42,423 nucleotides of DNA from NCBI RefSeq assembly GCF_003946885.1, contig NZ_RWKQ01000003.1:102742-145164 (forward strand), read 5' to 3'. The first letter of the stretch is position 1; each line of letters starts with the position of its first letter. The position numbers and the translations under genes are program-made. The notes below the pieces were generated by a model that saw only the letters and a program-made list of their open reading frames with translations, was not told the origin of the DNA and made no database searches. Source of the DNA: Specibacter cremeus (GTDB lineage: Bacteria; Actinomycetota; Actinomycetes; Actinomycetales; Micrococcaceae). Positions 28,988 through 36,704 of the stretch are shown in pieces.

Positions 28988-30610
28988 TCAGTTCGAATGG
29001 CGCACGGCTTGCAGCATGTCCTCGGCGGCGCGGCTCTGCTCGCGGATGTGCAGGAGCGTCGGCCGGTCGCTGTCGAGGGCCGACTTGATCGCCCCGGTCA
29101 GGTCCGCGGTGGACTCCACCCGGACGCCGTGGCACCCCAGGGATTCGGCGAGGGCCGCGAAGTCCGGATGCCCGAGCGCAACGGCGTGGACGGGTTCGTT
29201 GCGGTCGGCCATCTCGTTGCGGATCTCGCCGTACCCGCCATTGTCGACGACGACGATCGGCAAGGCGATGCCCAATTCGGCGGCGGTGGCGAGTTCGGCG
29301 ATCGTGAACATGATGCCGCCGTCGCCCTGCAGCACCAGGACGGGTGCGTCCGGGGAGCCGACCTTGGCGCCGATGCCCGCCGGCAGCCCAAATCCGAGGG
29401 TGCCCACTCCGGTCGGGTACAGGAACGCGTTGGGCCGGTACAGCGGCAGGTTTGACAGCGCGCCGTAGTAGCAGGCCATCGCGCTGTCGCCGGCGACGAT
29501 CGCGTCGCGGGGCAGTGCCTCGGCGATCGCGCCCACGATGTCCAGCCACGGCGCGCCCTCGGTTTGCGCGTCGGCCTGGATCTTCACGCGCCAGGCGGCG
29601 GCGCGTGCGGCGCCGTCGACCGTCACCCCGCCGAGAAGCGGGAGGAGTGAATCCAGCACGGTCGCGGCGTCGCCAACCAGCCCCTGCGTGGGCACGGCAT
29701 TCGTGTTGATGGCGGCCGCGTCGATGTCGATGCGGACCAGTGTGCCGTCAAACGCGGGCCGGCCGATCCACCAGTCCGACGGGGCGAGCTCGGTGCCAAT
29801 GGCCAGCACGCAATCGCTGTCGGCCACGGCGTCGAGCACGCTGGGGTGTTGCACACCGGCGCCAAGCGCCAACGCATGGTCCTCGGGGAAAACGCCCTTG
29901 CCGTTGGTCGTGGCCAGGACCGGGGCGCCAAGGGCTTCGGCGACCGCCCTGACCTGGTGGGCGGCGCGCGAGGCACCGCCGCCCACGATGATGAGCGGCC
30001 TCGCCGCCGCTCTGAGGACGTCAGCGGCCTCGGCGAGCACCGTGGCCGGGGCGTTGCAGACGCCCGCCGGGACAGGCCCGACGAGGACGACGTGAGCCGA
30101 CTCATCGAGGAGGTCCAGCGGAATCTCCAGATGCACCGGACGGGGGCGCCCCGTCGCCATTGCGGCGAACGCCTGGGCAACCGCCAAGGGGATTTCCTCG
30201 ACGCTGGTGACGCGATGGCTGTAGGCGACCACCGAGGCCATTGCGGCCCCCTGATCCTTGATCTCGTGGAGCAGTCCGTTCCCGCGACCCGGATGGCGCA
30301 ACGGCATGCCCGGGGAGATGAACAGCACCGGAACCGAATCCGAATACGCCTGGGCGGCGGCCGCGGCGGCATTCAGGATCGCCGGGCCCGTGGTGGTCAG
30401 CACGACCCCGGGACGGCCGGTCGAGCGGGCAAAGCCGTCGGCGGCATAGCCTGCGCCTTGTTCGTGTCGCGGCGAGACATGGGTGATGCCGTACTTCGAC
30501 AGTGCCGCGTACACCGCAAGGTTGTGGGTGCCCGGGATGCCGAACACCGTGTCGACACCGTGCGCCGCCAACGCCGCGACCAGCGCTTCGCCTCCGGTCA
30601 GCGTATTCAT
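28988..30610 (-). CDS. ThDP-dependent enzyme, 2-oxoacid decarboxylase/acetolactate synthase-like
   Basis: 540 residues in the three-domain Pyr-central-PP fold. The cofactor-activating Glu50 (PRHEQGAGYAADGFAR) and the ThDP/Mg motif GDGGIMF with a downstream VVVDNGGYGEIRN are intact. The PRHEQGAG and LHEIKDQ stretches resemble 5-guanidino-2-oxopentanoate decarboxylase (AruI) more than true acetolactate synthases. 2-Hydroxyacyl-CoA lyase is another possible activity in this fold. The start ATG 30610 overlaps the SDR stop (ATGA), with AAAGG eight bases upstream. In this operon I infer decarboxylation of a 2-oxo acid formed from an amino acid, or carbon-carbon cleavage of a CoA ester; the substrate is open. 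Confidence 0.85.
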   Translation of the reverse strand: MNTLTGGEALVAALAAHGVDTVFGIPGTHNLAVYAALSKYGITHVSPRHEQGAGYAADGFARSTGRPGVVLTTTGPAILNAAAAAAQAYSDSVPVLFISPGMPLRHPGRGNGLLHEIKDQGAAMASVVAYSHRVTSVEEIPLAVAQAFAAMATGRPRPVHLEIPLDLLDESAHVVLVGPVPAGVCNAPATVLAEAADVLRAAARPLIIVGGGASRAAHQVRAVAEALGAPVLATTNGKGVFPEDHALALGAGVQHPSVLDAVADSDCVLAIGTELAPSDWWIGRPAFDGTLVRIDIDAAAINTNAVPTQGLVGDAATVLDSLLPLLGGVTVDGAARAAAWRVKIQADAQTEGAPWLDIVGAIAEALPRDAIVAGDSAMACYYGALSNLPLYRPNAFLYPTGVGTLGFGLPAGIGAKVGSPDAPVLVLQGDGGIMFTIAELATAAELGIALPIVVVDNGGYGEIRNEMADRNEPVHAVALGHPDFAALAESLGCHGVRVESTADLTGAIKSALDSDRPTLLHIREQSRAAEDMLQAVRHSN

Positions 30611-31413
30611 GCCCTGGCCCTTTCATCCGTGTAGACGGATTTGCCGAGCCACTGGCCGCCGTCGACGACGAGGACTTCCCCCGTGATGTAGTCGGCACGG
30701 TCGCTCATCAGGAAGGACGCCGATTCGGCGATTTCCTCGGGGCTGGCAAAACGTCCGGCCGGCACCCCGCCCTGGACGCGGGCGCGCGCGGCGTCGGTCC
30801 CCCACAACGCCTTGCCGGCCCCTTCGGTCTCGGTCGGTCCGGGCGCGATGCAGTTGACGCGCACGCCGCGGGCGGCCCATTCGACGGCAAGCGTGCGCGT
30901 CATGGCGACGATGCCGCCCTTGGCGGCGGCGCTGTGCACGGTGCCGGGGTGGCCGTGCCAGGCATAGGTCGCGATGACGTTGAGGATCGATCCGGTTCCG
31001 GCGGACAGCATGTGTTGCGCGGCGGCATGCGTCGCATAGAACGAACCGTTGAGGACGATGTCGATGACGGCCTTCCAGCCGTTCGGGCTCAGATTCTCCC
31101 CCGGTGTCACGAAGTTGCCGGCGGCATTGTTCACGAGGGCATCGATGCGCCCTTCGCGGGCCACGACGCCGTCGATCGCCTCGGCCACCCCCGAGGCATC
31201 GCGGACATCGCAGGAAACGTAGTCGGCGGCGCCGCCGGCGGCACGGATGAGCTCGACGGTTTCCGCCAGGGGTTCTTCGCGACGGCCGAGGACGACGATC
31301 TTGCCGCCGGCGGCCCCATACCGCCGGGCGACGGCGCGGCCGATGCCCGAACCGCCGCCGGTGATGACCGCGACGCGGCCATCGAATTCGTTCGCGAGGT
31401 TGGGAATCTTCAT
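30607..31413 (-). CDS. SDR-family reductase, 2,4-dienoyl-CoA reductase-like
   Basis: A 268-residue short-chain dehydrogenase/reductase. The nucleotide loop is TGGGSGIG (about 18-25) with a following GRREE, which favours NADPH. The active-site region NNAAGNFVTP and the C-terminal LAVEWAARGVRVNCIAPGP with TEG are landmarks of the DECR/peroxisomal dienoyl-CoA reductase subgroup. The usual YxxxK is not present: the position reads TVHSAAAKGG, keeping Lys but not Tyr, as in the peroxisomal-type DECR subgroup. Start ATG 31413 has GGAG with six to seven bases spacing; ATG 31428 is an alternative. It lies 11 bp after the acyl-CoA synthetase gene and overlaps the ThDP gene. Confidence 0.87.
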   Translation of the reverse strand: MKIPNLANEFDGRVAVITGGGSGIGRAVARRYGAAGGKIVVLGRREEPLAETVELIRAAGGAADYVSCDVRDASGVAEAIDGVVAREGRIDALVNNAAGNFVTPGENLSPNGWKAVIDIVLNGSFYATHAAAQHMLSAGTGSILNVIATYAWHGHPGTVHSAAAKGGIVAMTRTLAVEWAARGVRVNCIAPGPTETEGAGKALWGTDAARARVQGGVPAGRFASPEEIAESASFLMSDRADYITGEVLVVDGGQWLGKSVYTDERARA

Positions 31414-31424
31414 GGCGTTCTCCT

Positions 31425-33503
31425 TCATGCTTTGACCGCGACCGCCGCTACGACGAGCGCATCGACGGCGAGGGCGCCCTCGGGCGCCACGCGGATGGGG
31501 TTGAGTTCAAGTTCGGTGATGTGGCCGTTGGCCGCGATGGCTTCAGACACGGAGACGACGACGGCCGCGAGGGCTTCGATGTCGGTGGCCGGCTTGCCGC
31601 GCCAGCCATTGAGCAGCGGAAGGCATTTGAGCCGCCCGATCATGCCCAGTGCCGTTGCGTGATCGACCGGTGCCAGTTCGACGCAGACGTCACGGTGCAG
31701 CTCGGTCTCGGTGCCGCCCGCGCCGACTGCGATCACGGGCCCGAAGTCCCGGTCCAGCCGGCCGCCGACCAGCACCTCAATCGCGTTGGCCCGCTCGTCC
31801 TGTTCCTCGACAACATAGTTGCCGTCGCCGAGGCGCGCGTGCATGTCGTCGTAGGCGGCCGCGAGCTGTTCAAGCGTGTCGAGGCCGAGCTTGACACCAC
31901 CATGCTCGCTCTTGTGCTCAAGCCACCCCGCCTTGAGGACGACCGGAAAGGTCAATTGCGTGGCGGCATGCTCCAGGTCGCCTCTGCACGTGACCAGCAG
32001 TCCGGCCGGCGTGGCGATGCCGAGATCGGCAAGCAGGCTCCGGGCGGCCCAGTAGCCCGGCTCCGAAACGGTCAAGTCGGCATCGGGAACCTTCAGGTGC
32101 CGGCCCGGCCAGGCCGCCAGGTCCGCTGCCTGGGCCAACGCCTTCATCGCGAACTCGATGCCGTGGAACGCGGGAATCCCGTGGTCCCACATCCGGCCGA
32201 CGGCCGGCGAGGCGGCACTCATGCTGTGCACCAGGAGCGGCAGGTGCGAGGCGTGGACGATCTCCCCCATGCGGTCAACCACCGCCAGTTCGGCATCCTC
32301 GATCACAGGATTGTCTTCGCCGTAGCAACCCAGGTAGCCGGACATCACGACGGCGTCGACCTCGCCGGAGGCGAGGAGCCGTTCGTTCAGGTCGGCATAC
32401 ACCTGCAGGTTCGCTTCGCCGGCACCGGCCAGGTCGACGGGGTTGGAAACCGCCGCGCCGTCCGGCAGGATTTGGGCGAGGCTCATCTGCAGGCCCGACG
32501 AAAACACCGGGGTGGACAATCCCGATGCCGCGGCGGCATCGGCGGCAATGCCACCTTGGCCCCCGCTGTCGCTGACGACGGCGACCCGTCGGCCGCCCGG
32601 TTTCGGGGCAACGCTCAGATACCGGGCCACATTGACCAGTTCGGTGGGCGTCGATACTCGAATGGCGCCGGCCGCGCGGCAGGCCGCATCGATGGTGTCC
32701 AGCGCCGAAGTCAACGACCCGGTGTGCGATTGGGCGAGCCGCTGGCTTCCCTCACTGGCACCCGTGGTCAGGATGATCGTCTGTTTGCCGGTCCCGGCCA
32801 GGGTGCGCAGCGTCCCCACCAGGTCTGCGCCACCGGCAAAGCTTTCGAGGTAGAGGGCTATCATCCGTGTCGCATCATGGTCGGCCAGGTCATCGAGCAG
32901 TTCCGCGGCGCCGACGTCGAGTTGGTTGCCCACCGAGATGAAGCGCGATACGCCAAGTCCGGCGCCGGCGCCAAGGTTGGCGATCTCCGAACCGAGTTGG
33001 CCGCTCTGCGAAACGATCGCCAGCGGTCCCGGGGTGAAGTGGCCCCAGGCGAGCTGGAGTTCGGCGGAACTGTCATAAAGCCCGAGGCTGTTGGGGCCGA
33101 TGATGCGCGCGCCGGCCGCACGGATCAATTCGCCGATGCGCGCTTCGTTGGGCACGCCCGCGGTGATGCCCAGGAATGCCTTGACCCCCTTGGCCAGCGC
33201 CTCCACGACGACGTCTTCGATGAATTGCGGCGGGACGCAGAGGACGAGCAGGTCGGGCGCTTCGGGCAGGGCCGAAACGCTCGCGAAGGCAGCCTCCCCC
33301 TGCACCGTCCCGGCTGAGCGGTTGACGAAATAGACGGAACGGCGGTGCTTTCCACCCAAGGCGCCGCGCGCCAGCCAATATCCCCACTTGGACCGGTCGT
33401 CGGTTGCCCCGACAACCGCAACGGATGCGGGATTGCGGAACGGATCGAGCGAGGACGCCAACCCCACACCGGGCAGGCCGGTCGCTTCGGATCTCATCGC
33501 CAT
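31425..33503 (-). CDS. NDP-forming acyl-CoA synthetase (acetate--CoA ligase family)
   Basis: A 692-residue single-chain enzyme with the CoA-binding domain first (LDPFRNPASVAVVGATDD), then succinyl-CoA-synthetase-like domains with the phospho-histidine in LAQSHTGSL (about 280), and a C-terminal ATP-grasp part (FPVVLKAGWLEHKSEHGGVKLG; GGRLDRDFGPVIAVGAGG; ITELELNPIRV). It would make an acyl-CoA from a free acid with NTP hydrolysis to NDP. Start ATG 33503 has GGAG nine bases upstream; ATG 33518 is an alternative. It is the first gene of the eight-gene operon, downstream of a strong-looking promoter with a candidate operator. The acid substrate is unknown. Confidence 0.9.
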   Translation of the reverse strand: MAMRSEATGLPGVGLASSLDPFRNPASVAVVGATDDRSKWGYWLARGALGGKHRRSVYFVNRSAGTVQGEAAFASVSALPEAPDLLVLCVPPQFIEDVVVEALAKGVKAFLGITAGVPNEARIGELIRAAGARIIGPNSLGLYDSSAELQLAWGHFTPGPLAIVSQSGQLGSEIANLGAGAGLGVSRFISVGNQLDVGAAELLDDLADHDATRMIALYLESFAGGADLVGTLRTLAGTGKQTIILTTGASEGSQRLAQSHTGSLTSALDTIDAACRAAGAIRVSTPTELVNVARYLSVAPKPGGRRVAVVSDSGGQGGIAADAAAASGLSTPVFSSGLQMSLAQILPDGAAVSNPVDLAGAGEANLQVYADLNERLLASGEVDAVVMSGYLGCYGEDNPVIEDAELAVVDRMGEIVHASHLPLLVHSMSAASPAVGRMWDHGIPAFHGIEFAMKALAQAADLAAWPGRHLKVPDADLTVSEPGYWAARSLLADLGIATPAGLLVTCRGDLEHAATQLTFPVVLKAGWLEHKSEHGGVKLGLDTLEQLAAAYDDMHARLGDGNYVVEEQDERANAIEVLVGGRLDRDFGPVIAVGAGGTETELHRDVCVELAPVDHATALGMIGRLKCLPLLNGWRGKPATDIEALAAVVVSVSEAIAANGHITELELNPIRVAPEGALAVDALVVAAVAVKA

Positions 33504-33521
33504 CGGACAACACTCCATTTT

Positions 33522-33539
33522 TAACTAATGCGTCAGTTA
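33522..33539. promoter_or_regulatory. Candidate TetR operator s1 for the acyl-CoA operon
   Basis: TAACTAATGCGTCAGTTA is an imperfect palindrome with TAACT/AGTTA arms. It starts about two bases past the predicted transcription start and before the acyl-CoA synthetase gene. On the minus strand it reads TAACTGACGCATTAGTTA and aligns without gaps with sites s2, s3 and s4. Confidence 0.6.
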
Positions 33540-33547
33540 TTAATGAA

Positions 33548-33576
33548 ACTGTGCCTGTGCCAGCCCGGAATGTCAA
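33548..33576 (-). promoter_or_regulatory. Promoter of the acyl-CoA synthetase operon
   Basis: Minus strand: TTGACA (33576-33571), a 17-base spacer and CACAGT (33553-33548). The -35 box is a perfect consensus. The same TTGACA-17-CACAGT layout occurs at 40273-40301 in front of the ABC binding-protein gene. Confidence 0.6.
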
Positions 33577-33585
33577 GCAGTTTTT

Positions 33586-34179
33586 CTAACGGATCGCCAC
33601 GGAGTCGATGAATGCATTGCAGGTGGCCTGCATCCTCTCGACCGTCATGTGTTTCGAGCCGATGAGCACCTGGATCGCCAGCCCGTCGAGCATGCCGACG
33701 AAGGCGTCGGCAAAGGCCACGGGGTCGCCCACGGCGATGAGTCCCAGGTCAATTCCAGCCTTCGTCGTCTCAATCACGGTCTGTCGCCAGTCGCCGTAGT
33801 AGACCTCGTTGACTTCACCCAGGGACCTGTCCCCCACGGCCGAGACCCAGAACTCGAGCCACACGCGCCACGACCGGACAGCGGCCGCGGAGATCGGCAG
33901 ATATCCGTCCGCCAACTTGCGAAGGCGCGCGACCGGGTCGTCATCCTCCTCGAAATGGCCATCTCGTCGCCCCAGCGATTGGTCGTACTGGAAGCGGAAG
34001 GCGTCCTTGAGCAGGTCTTCCTTGGAATCGAAGTAGTAGTGCACGGTTCCGGTGCTGTAGCCGGCCACTTTGGCCACATCGGCGATGCGCAGGTCACGGA
34101 AGCCACGTTCGGCAACCACCTCACAGGTCGCCTCCAGGATCTCGCGTCGTCGTTGGGCAACTGCGCTCGGACGGGCCAT
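33586..34179 (-). CDS. TetR-family regulator 1
   Basis: A 197-residue repressor-like protein. The N-terminal HTH is RREILEATCEVVAERGFRDL then IADVAKVAGYSTGTVHYYF (recognition helix about 40-50). The C-terminal ligand domain resembles the BetI-like TetR_C group (GMLDGLAIQVLIGSKHMTVERM). Start ATG 34179 has AAAGG nine bases upstream. It lies just upstream of the acyl-CoA operon on the same strand and has candidate operator s2 in its own promoter, pointing to autoregulation. Its recognition helix is nearly identical to that of the XRE-TetR protein, so both may bind the same sites. The ligand may be an acyl-CoA or the amine substrate; this is inference. Confidence 0.92.
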   Translation of the reverse strand: MARPSAVAQRRREILEATCEVVAERGFRDLRIADVAKVAGYSTGTVHYYFDSKEDLLKDAFRFQYDQSLGRRDGHFEEDDDPVARLRKLADGYLPISAAAVRSWRVWLEFWVSAVGDRSLGEVNEVYYGDWRQTVIETTKAGIDLGLIAVGDPVAFADAFVGMLDGLAIQVLIGSKHMTVERMQATCNAFIDSVAIR

Positions 34180-34214
34180 GCATCAACGCCTTTCAGTGGT
34201 CAGGTCAACATTTC

Positions 34215-34232
34215 TGACTATAGCGTCAATTA
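34215..34232. promoter_or_regulatory. Candidate TetR operator s2
   Basis: TGACTATAGCGTCAATTA (minus strand TAATTGACGCTATAGTCA) is closely similar to s1 and overlaps a TATAGT -10 box for tetR1 on the minus strand. It lies between tetR1 and the XRE-TetR gene. Confidence 0.5.
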
Positions 34233-34248
34233 AGGTCGTCGCGCAGGG

Positions 34249-35118
34249 CTACCGCAACGTGATGTGGGGCTCAAAGGCATCAAGCAGGAGCTCTCGCATC
34301 CGGTCAACCGTCATGTCACCCGATCCTGTGACGACCTGGATGGCGAGCCCGTCCACCATGCCGGTGAATCGCCCGGCAAGGGCGTCGACATCGACACCCG
34401 CGGCCAAGCCCTCGCCCTGCCCACGTGTCAACAAATTCACGACGATGGCACGCCACCGCCCATACACAAGCCTGTGTTCCTGCCGCAACTCCGGCTGGAG
34501 CATCGCCTCGTTCCAGGACTGGATCCACACCGACCACTCATCAAGGTCCGCCTCGCTGGCGGGCAATTGTACCTCGATCAAGCGACGCAGCATCTCGACG
34601 GTGTTGCCTGACCGGCGGAACTCGTCGTCCAGTTGCGCATGAAACCGGTCCGCATAGAGTCGGAGGGCGGCACGCAACGTCTCGTCCTTCGACGGAAAGT
34701 GATAATGGACGGTTCCCGTGCTGGTGCCGCACTCCCGGGCGATATCGGCAACGCGCACGTTGTGGAATCCCTTGCGCGCAATGAGGCGGGCCGTGGCCTC
34801 AAGGATCTGGACCCGCCGTTCTTCGGCGTCCAGGCTCTCGGCCCGCCGACGCGAGGACACGCCGGCCGCCGCGGCGATGCGCACGGGGGCGTGGCCGGCC
34901 CCCGTGCGCAAATAATCGATGGGAACCCTGCCCACCCGGGCGATGGCCTTGAGCTCATGGTCCTGCAGCCGCCGCACGCCGCGCAACGCCTTCGAAAGGG
35001 CCGTCGCATCCATCCCGATCCTGGCGGCGAACTCCCGTTGGGTCAGGTCCGCGGACAGGACGACGTTCCGCACACGGCCGACCACCGGGTCGGGGGGTTC
35101 CTGTTTCGACTCGGTCAT
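34249..35118 (-). CDS. XRE-TetR fusion transcriptional regulator
   Basis: 289 residues with two DNA-binding domains. Residues about 14-72 are an XRE/Cro-type HTH (VLSADLTQREFAARIGMDAT, then ALSKALRGVRRL). After a linker (about 73-100) comes a TetR HTH (RRVQILEATARLIARKGFHN; IARECGTSTGTVHYHF at about 126-141) and a TetR ligand domain (GMVDGLAIQVVTGSGDMTVDRM). The last part is paralogous to TetR1. Start ATG 35118 is preceded by CATAAT at ten bases; ATG 35130 is an alternative. An extension to 35289 shadows the amine oxidase gene. It lies 25 bp after the amine oxidase gene and may be co-transcribed with it. This domain pairing is uncommon. Confidence 0.9.
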   Translation of the reverse strand: MTESKQEPPDPVVGRVRNVVLSADLTQREFAARIGMDATALSKALRGVRRLQDHELKAIARVGRVPIDYLRTGAGHAPVRIAAAAGVSSRRRAESLDAEERRVQILEATARLIARKGFHNVRVADIARECGTSTGTVHYHFPSKDETLRAALRLYADRFHAQLDDEFRRSGNTVEMLRRLIEVQLPASEADLDEWSVWIQSWNEAMLQPELRQEHRLVYGRWRAIVVNLLTRGQGEGLAAGVDVDALAGRFTGMVDGLAIQVVTGSGDMTVDRMRELLLDAFEPHITLR

Positions 35119-35143
35119 GGCGGAGATCATTATGCTGGAGAGA

Positions 35144-36562
35144 TCACCGGGCGTCAACCATGGCGGCCAGGACCTCGTCCGCGGCGCGGTAGCCCGACCC
35201 GATCGCACCATCGATATAGCCGTTCCATCGGCCGGCGGTCTCCGTTCCGGCCCAGTGGATGACGCCGCTCGGCGTGCGCCAGCCGTCACGGGCGTAGCCC
35301 GTCCAGCCGCCCGGGGTCACATACGCCTCATAGCCGCCTTGCGCAAACTCATCGTACGGCCAGATCTTCTCGGTGTAGTCCACGGGGTCGGTCGCCTGCG
35401 GCCCCGCGATGGCTGCCAGGGTTTCCAGGACGGCGGCCCGGCGTTCGGCGGCCGGGCGCTCGGCCCAATCACTCACCCGGTCCCCGTAGACGAAACCCAC
35501 GAGGATGCCCATCGAGGCATCGGCCGGCGAGTTGTCGAACACGACCCCGACCGGTCCGTCGTCGTACACCGTGGCGATACCTGAGAGCCCGGCCGCCCGC
35601 CAGAATGGTTGCGTGTAGACGGCATGGACCTTCGCGACCCGCCCCATCGGACTGTGCGCCAGCCAGCCACGCCTGCTGATCGACAGGGTGGGCGTGAAGG
35701 AAATCCCGGACGTCGCCGGCGGCGGCAGGGCAACGACCACCCGCCGGGCCCGGATGACTCCCGAACCCGTGCGGACCATTGCTCCCTGCTCGTCCTGTTC
35801 CACCGCTTCGACCGGCGTATTCAGGCACAGACGGTCGCCCAGTTCCACGGCGAGAGCCGTTGCCGGTGCCGCCGCACCGCCGTGGAAGCGGCTGTCCTGG
35901 GCGCAATCGCGCGTCTCCATCAACTGCTCATAGCCGTCGGCCGCCGCGATGTAGAACACGACGTGGAACAGCGAGATTTCCCGGGGCTCGCACGACCACA
36001 CGCCCTGGATCGCCAGTGCGAGCCGGCGTATGGCATCCTCGTCGCCGGTCTGGGCGCGGAAGAAGGATTCGGCGGTTTGACTGTCCCACAGCTCGAAGTC
36101 CGGGGTCAGCCACGGCTGGTCCAGGTCCACGGATTTCGCCATGGCGTCAAGGAGGGTGGTGACGCGGCAATAGTCATCGATTCCGGGGCCCGCCTCCGGT
36201 GCGGCACCGTCATACGCCACGCGTGACCCGTCCCGCCACACCTCAATGTGACGCCCTTCCTCCCAGCTGGGGAACGTCTCGCAACCGAAACGCTCGGCCA
36301 GGGCAAGCAGGTTTTTCTGCGTCGGCCCCACCCACTGGCCGCCCTGATCCACGACGGCGCCGCCTTCGCGCACCTCACTGAGCACGCGCCCGCCGACCCG
36401 CCCGGAGGCCTCGAGGACCACGAAGTCGATTCCCTCGTCCTTCAGCCGAAGGGCCGCGGCCAGCCCGGCATAACCCGCGCCCACGACGACGACGTCAACC
36501 TGGCCATCCATCTCGCCGTCGGTGATCCCCTGTTTCTGACCTGTCCACATGCCTCCAAGCAT
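35144..36562 (-). CDS. Flavin-containing amine oxidase (MAO-like)
   Basis: A 472-residue FAD amine oxidase that oxidises an amine to an aldehyde with release of ammonia and H2O2. The Rossmann motif is VVVVGAGYAGLAAALRL (about 25-41), followed by VLEASGRVGGRVLS and DQGGQWVGPTQ. The C-terminal FAD block is IHWAGTETAGRWNGYIDGAI (about 436-455). These are as in bacterial putrescine/tyramine oxidases. No signal peptide is seen. The start is uncertain: ATG 36562 is listed, ATG 36511 (MDGQVDVVVVG) is the alternative. It is divergent from an APC permease, with operator-like sites s3 and s4 between. The likely role is first oxidation of the imported amine; a true amino acid oxidase cannot be excluded. 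Confidence 0.9.
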   Translation of the reverse strand: MLGGMWTGQKQGITDGEMDGQVDVVVVGAGYAGLAAALRLKDEGIDFVVLEASGRVGGRVLSEVREGGAVVDQGGQWVGPTQKNLLALAERFGCETFPSWEEGRHIEVWRDGSRVAYDGAAPEAGPGIDDYCRVTTLLDAMAKSVDLDQPWLTPDFELWDSQTAESFFRAQTGDEDAIRRLALAIQGVWSCEPREISLFHVVFYIAAADGYEQLMETRDCAQDSRFHGGAAAPATALAVELGDRLCLNTPVEAVEQDEQGAMVRTGSGVIRARRVVVALPPPATSGISFTPTLSISRRGWLAHSPMGRVAKVHAVYTQPFWRAAGLSGIATVYDDGPVGVVFDNSPADASMGILVGFVYGDRVSDWAERPAAERRAAVLETLAAIAGPQATDPVDYTEKIWPYDEFAQGGYEAYVTPGGWTGYARDGWRTPSGVIHWAGTETAGRWNGYIDGAIGSGYRAADEVLAAMVDAR

Positions 36563-36572
36563 GCAGCAAGAC

Positions 36573-36590
36573 TGAACAATGCGTCAATAG
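36573..36590. promoter_or_regulatory. Candidate TetR operator s3
   Basis: TGAACAATGCGTCAATAG shares the AATGCGTCA core with s1. It lies about 10 bp upstream of the amine oxidase start. On the minus strand it reads CTATTGACGCATTGTTCA. Confidence 0.5.
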
Positions 36591-36614
36591 TTGCGATTTG
36601 GACGATCGAAACTC

Positions 36615-36643
36615 TTGACAACCATCACCGCATCAGCAACATT
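36615..36643 (+). promoter_or_regulatory. Promoter of the APC permease gene
   Basis: TTGACA (36615-36620), a 17-base spacer and AACATT (36638-36643). The -10 is weak, but the layout matches the two other TTGACA-17 promoters of this island. Confidence 0.45.
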
Positions 36644-36660
36644 GATTATTCAGTCAATTG
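36643..36660. promoter_or_regulatory. Candidate TetR operator s4
   Basis: TGATTATTCAGTCAATTG (minus strand CAATTGACTGAATAATCA) has ATTGA/TCAAT arms and aligns with s1-s3. It overlaps the end of the predicted -10 box of the permease promoter. Confidence 0.45.
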
Positions 36661-36704
36661 CGATTTGCGTCACAGTCGCGCCCATGGCAACCAAAGGAAT
36701 CCTC

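Noticed and set aside
31521-33317. 598-codon plus-strand frame opposite the acyl-CoA synthetase gene
   Set aside because: Antisense shadow with no motif support.
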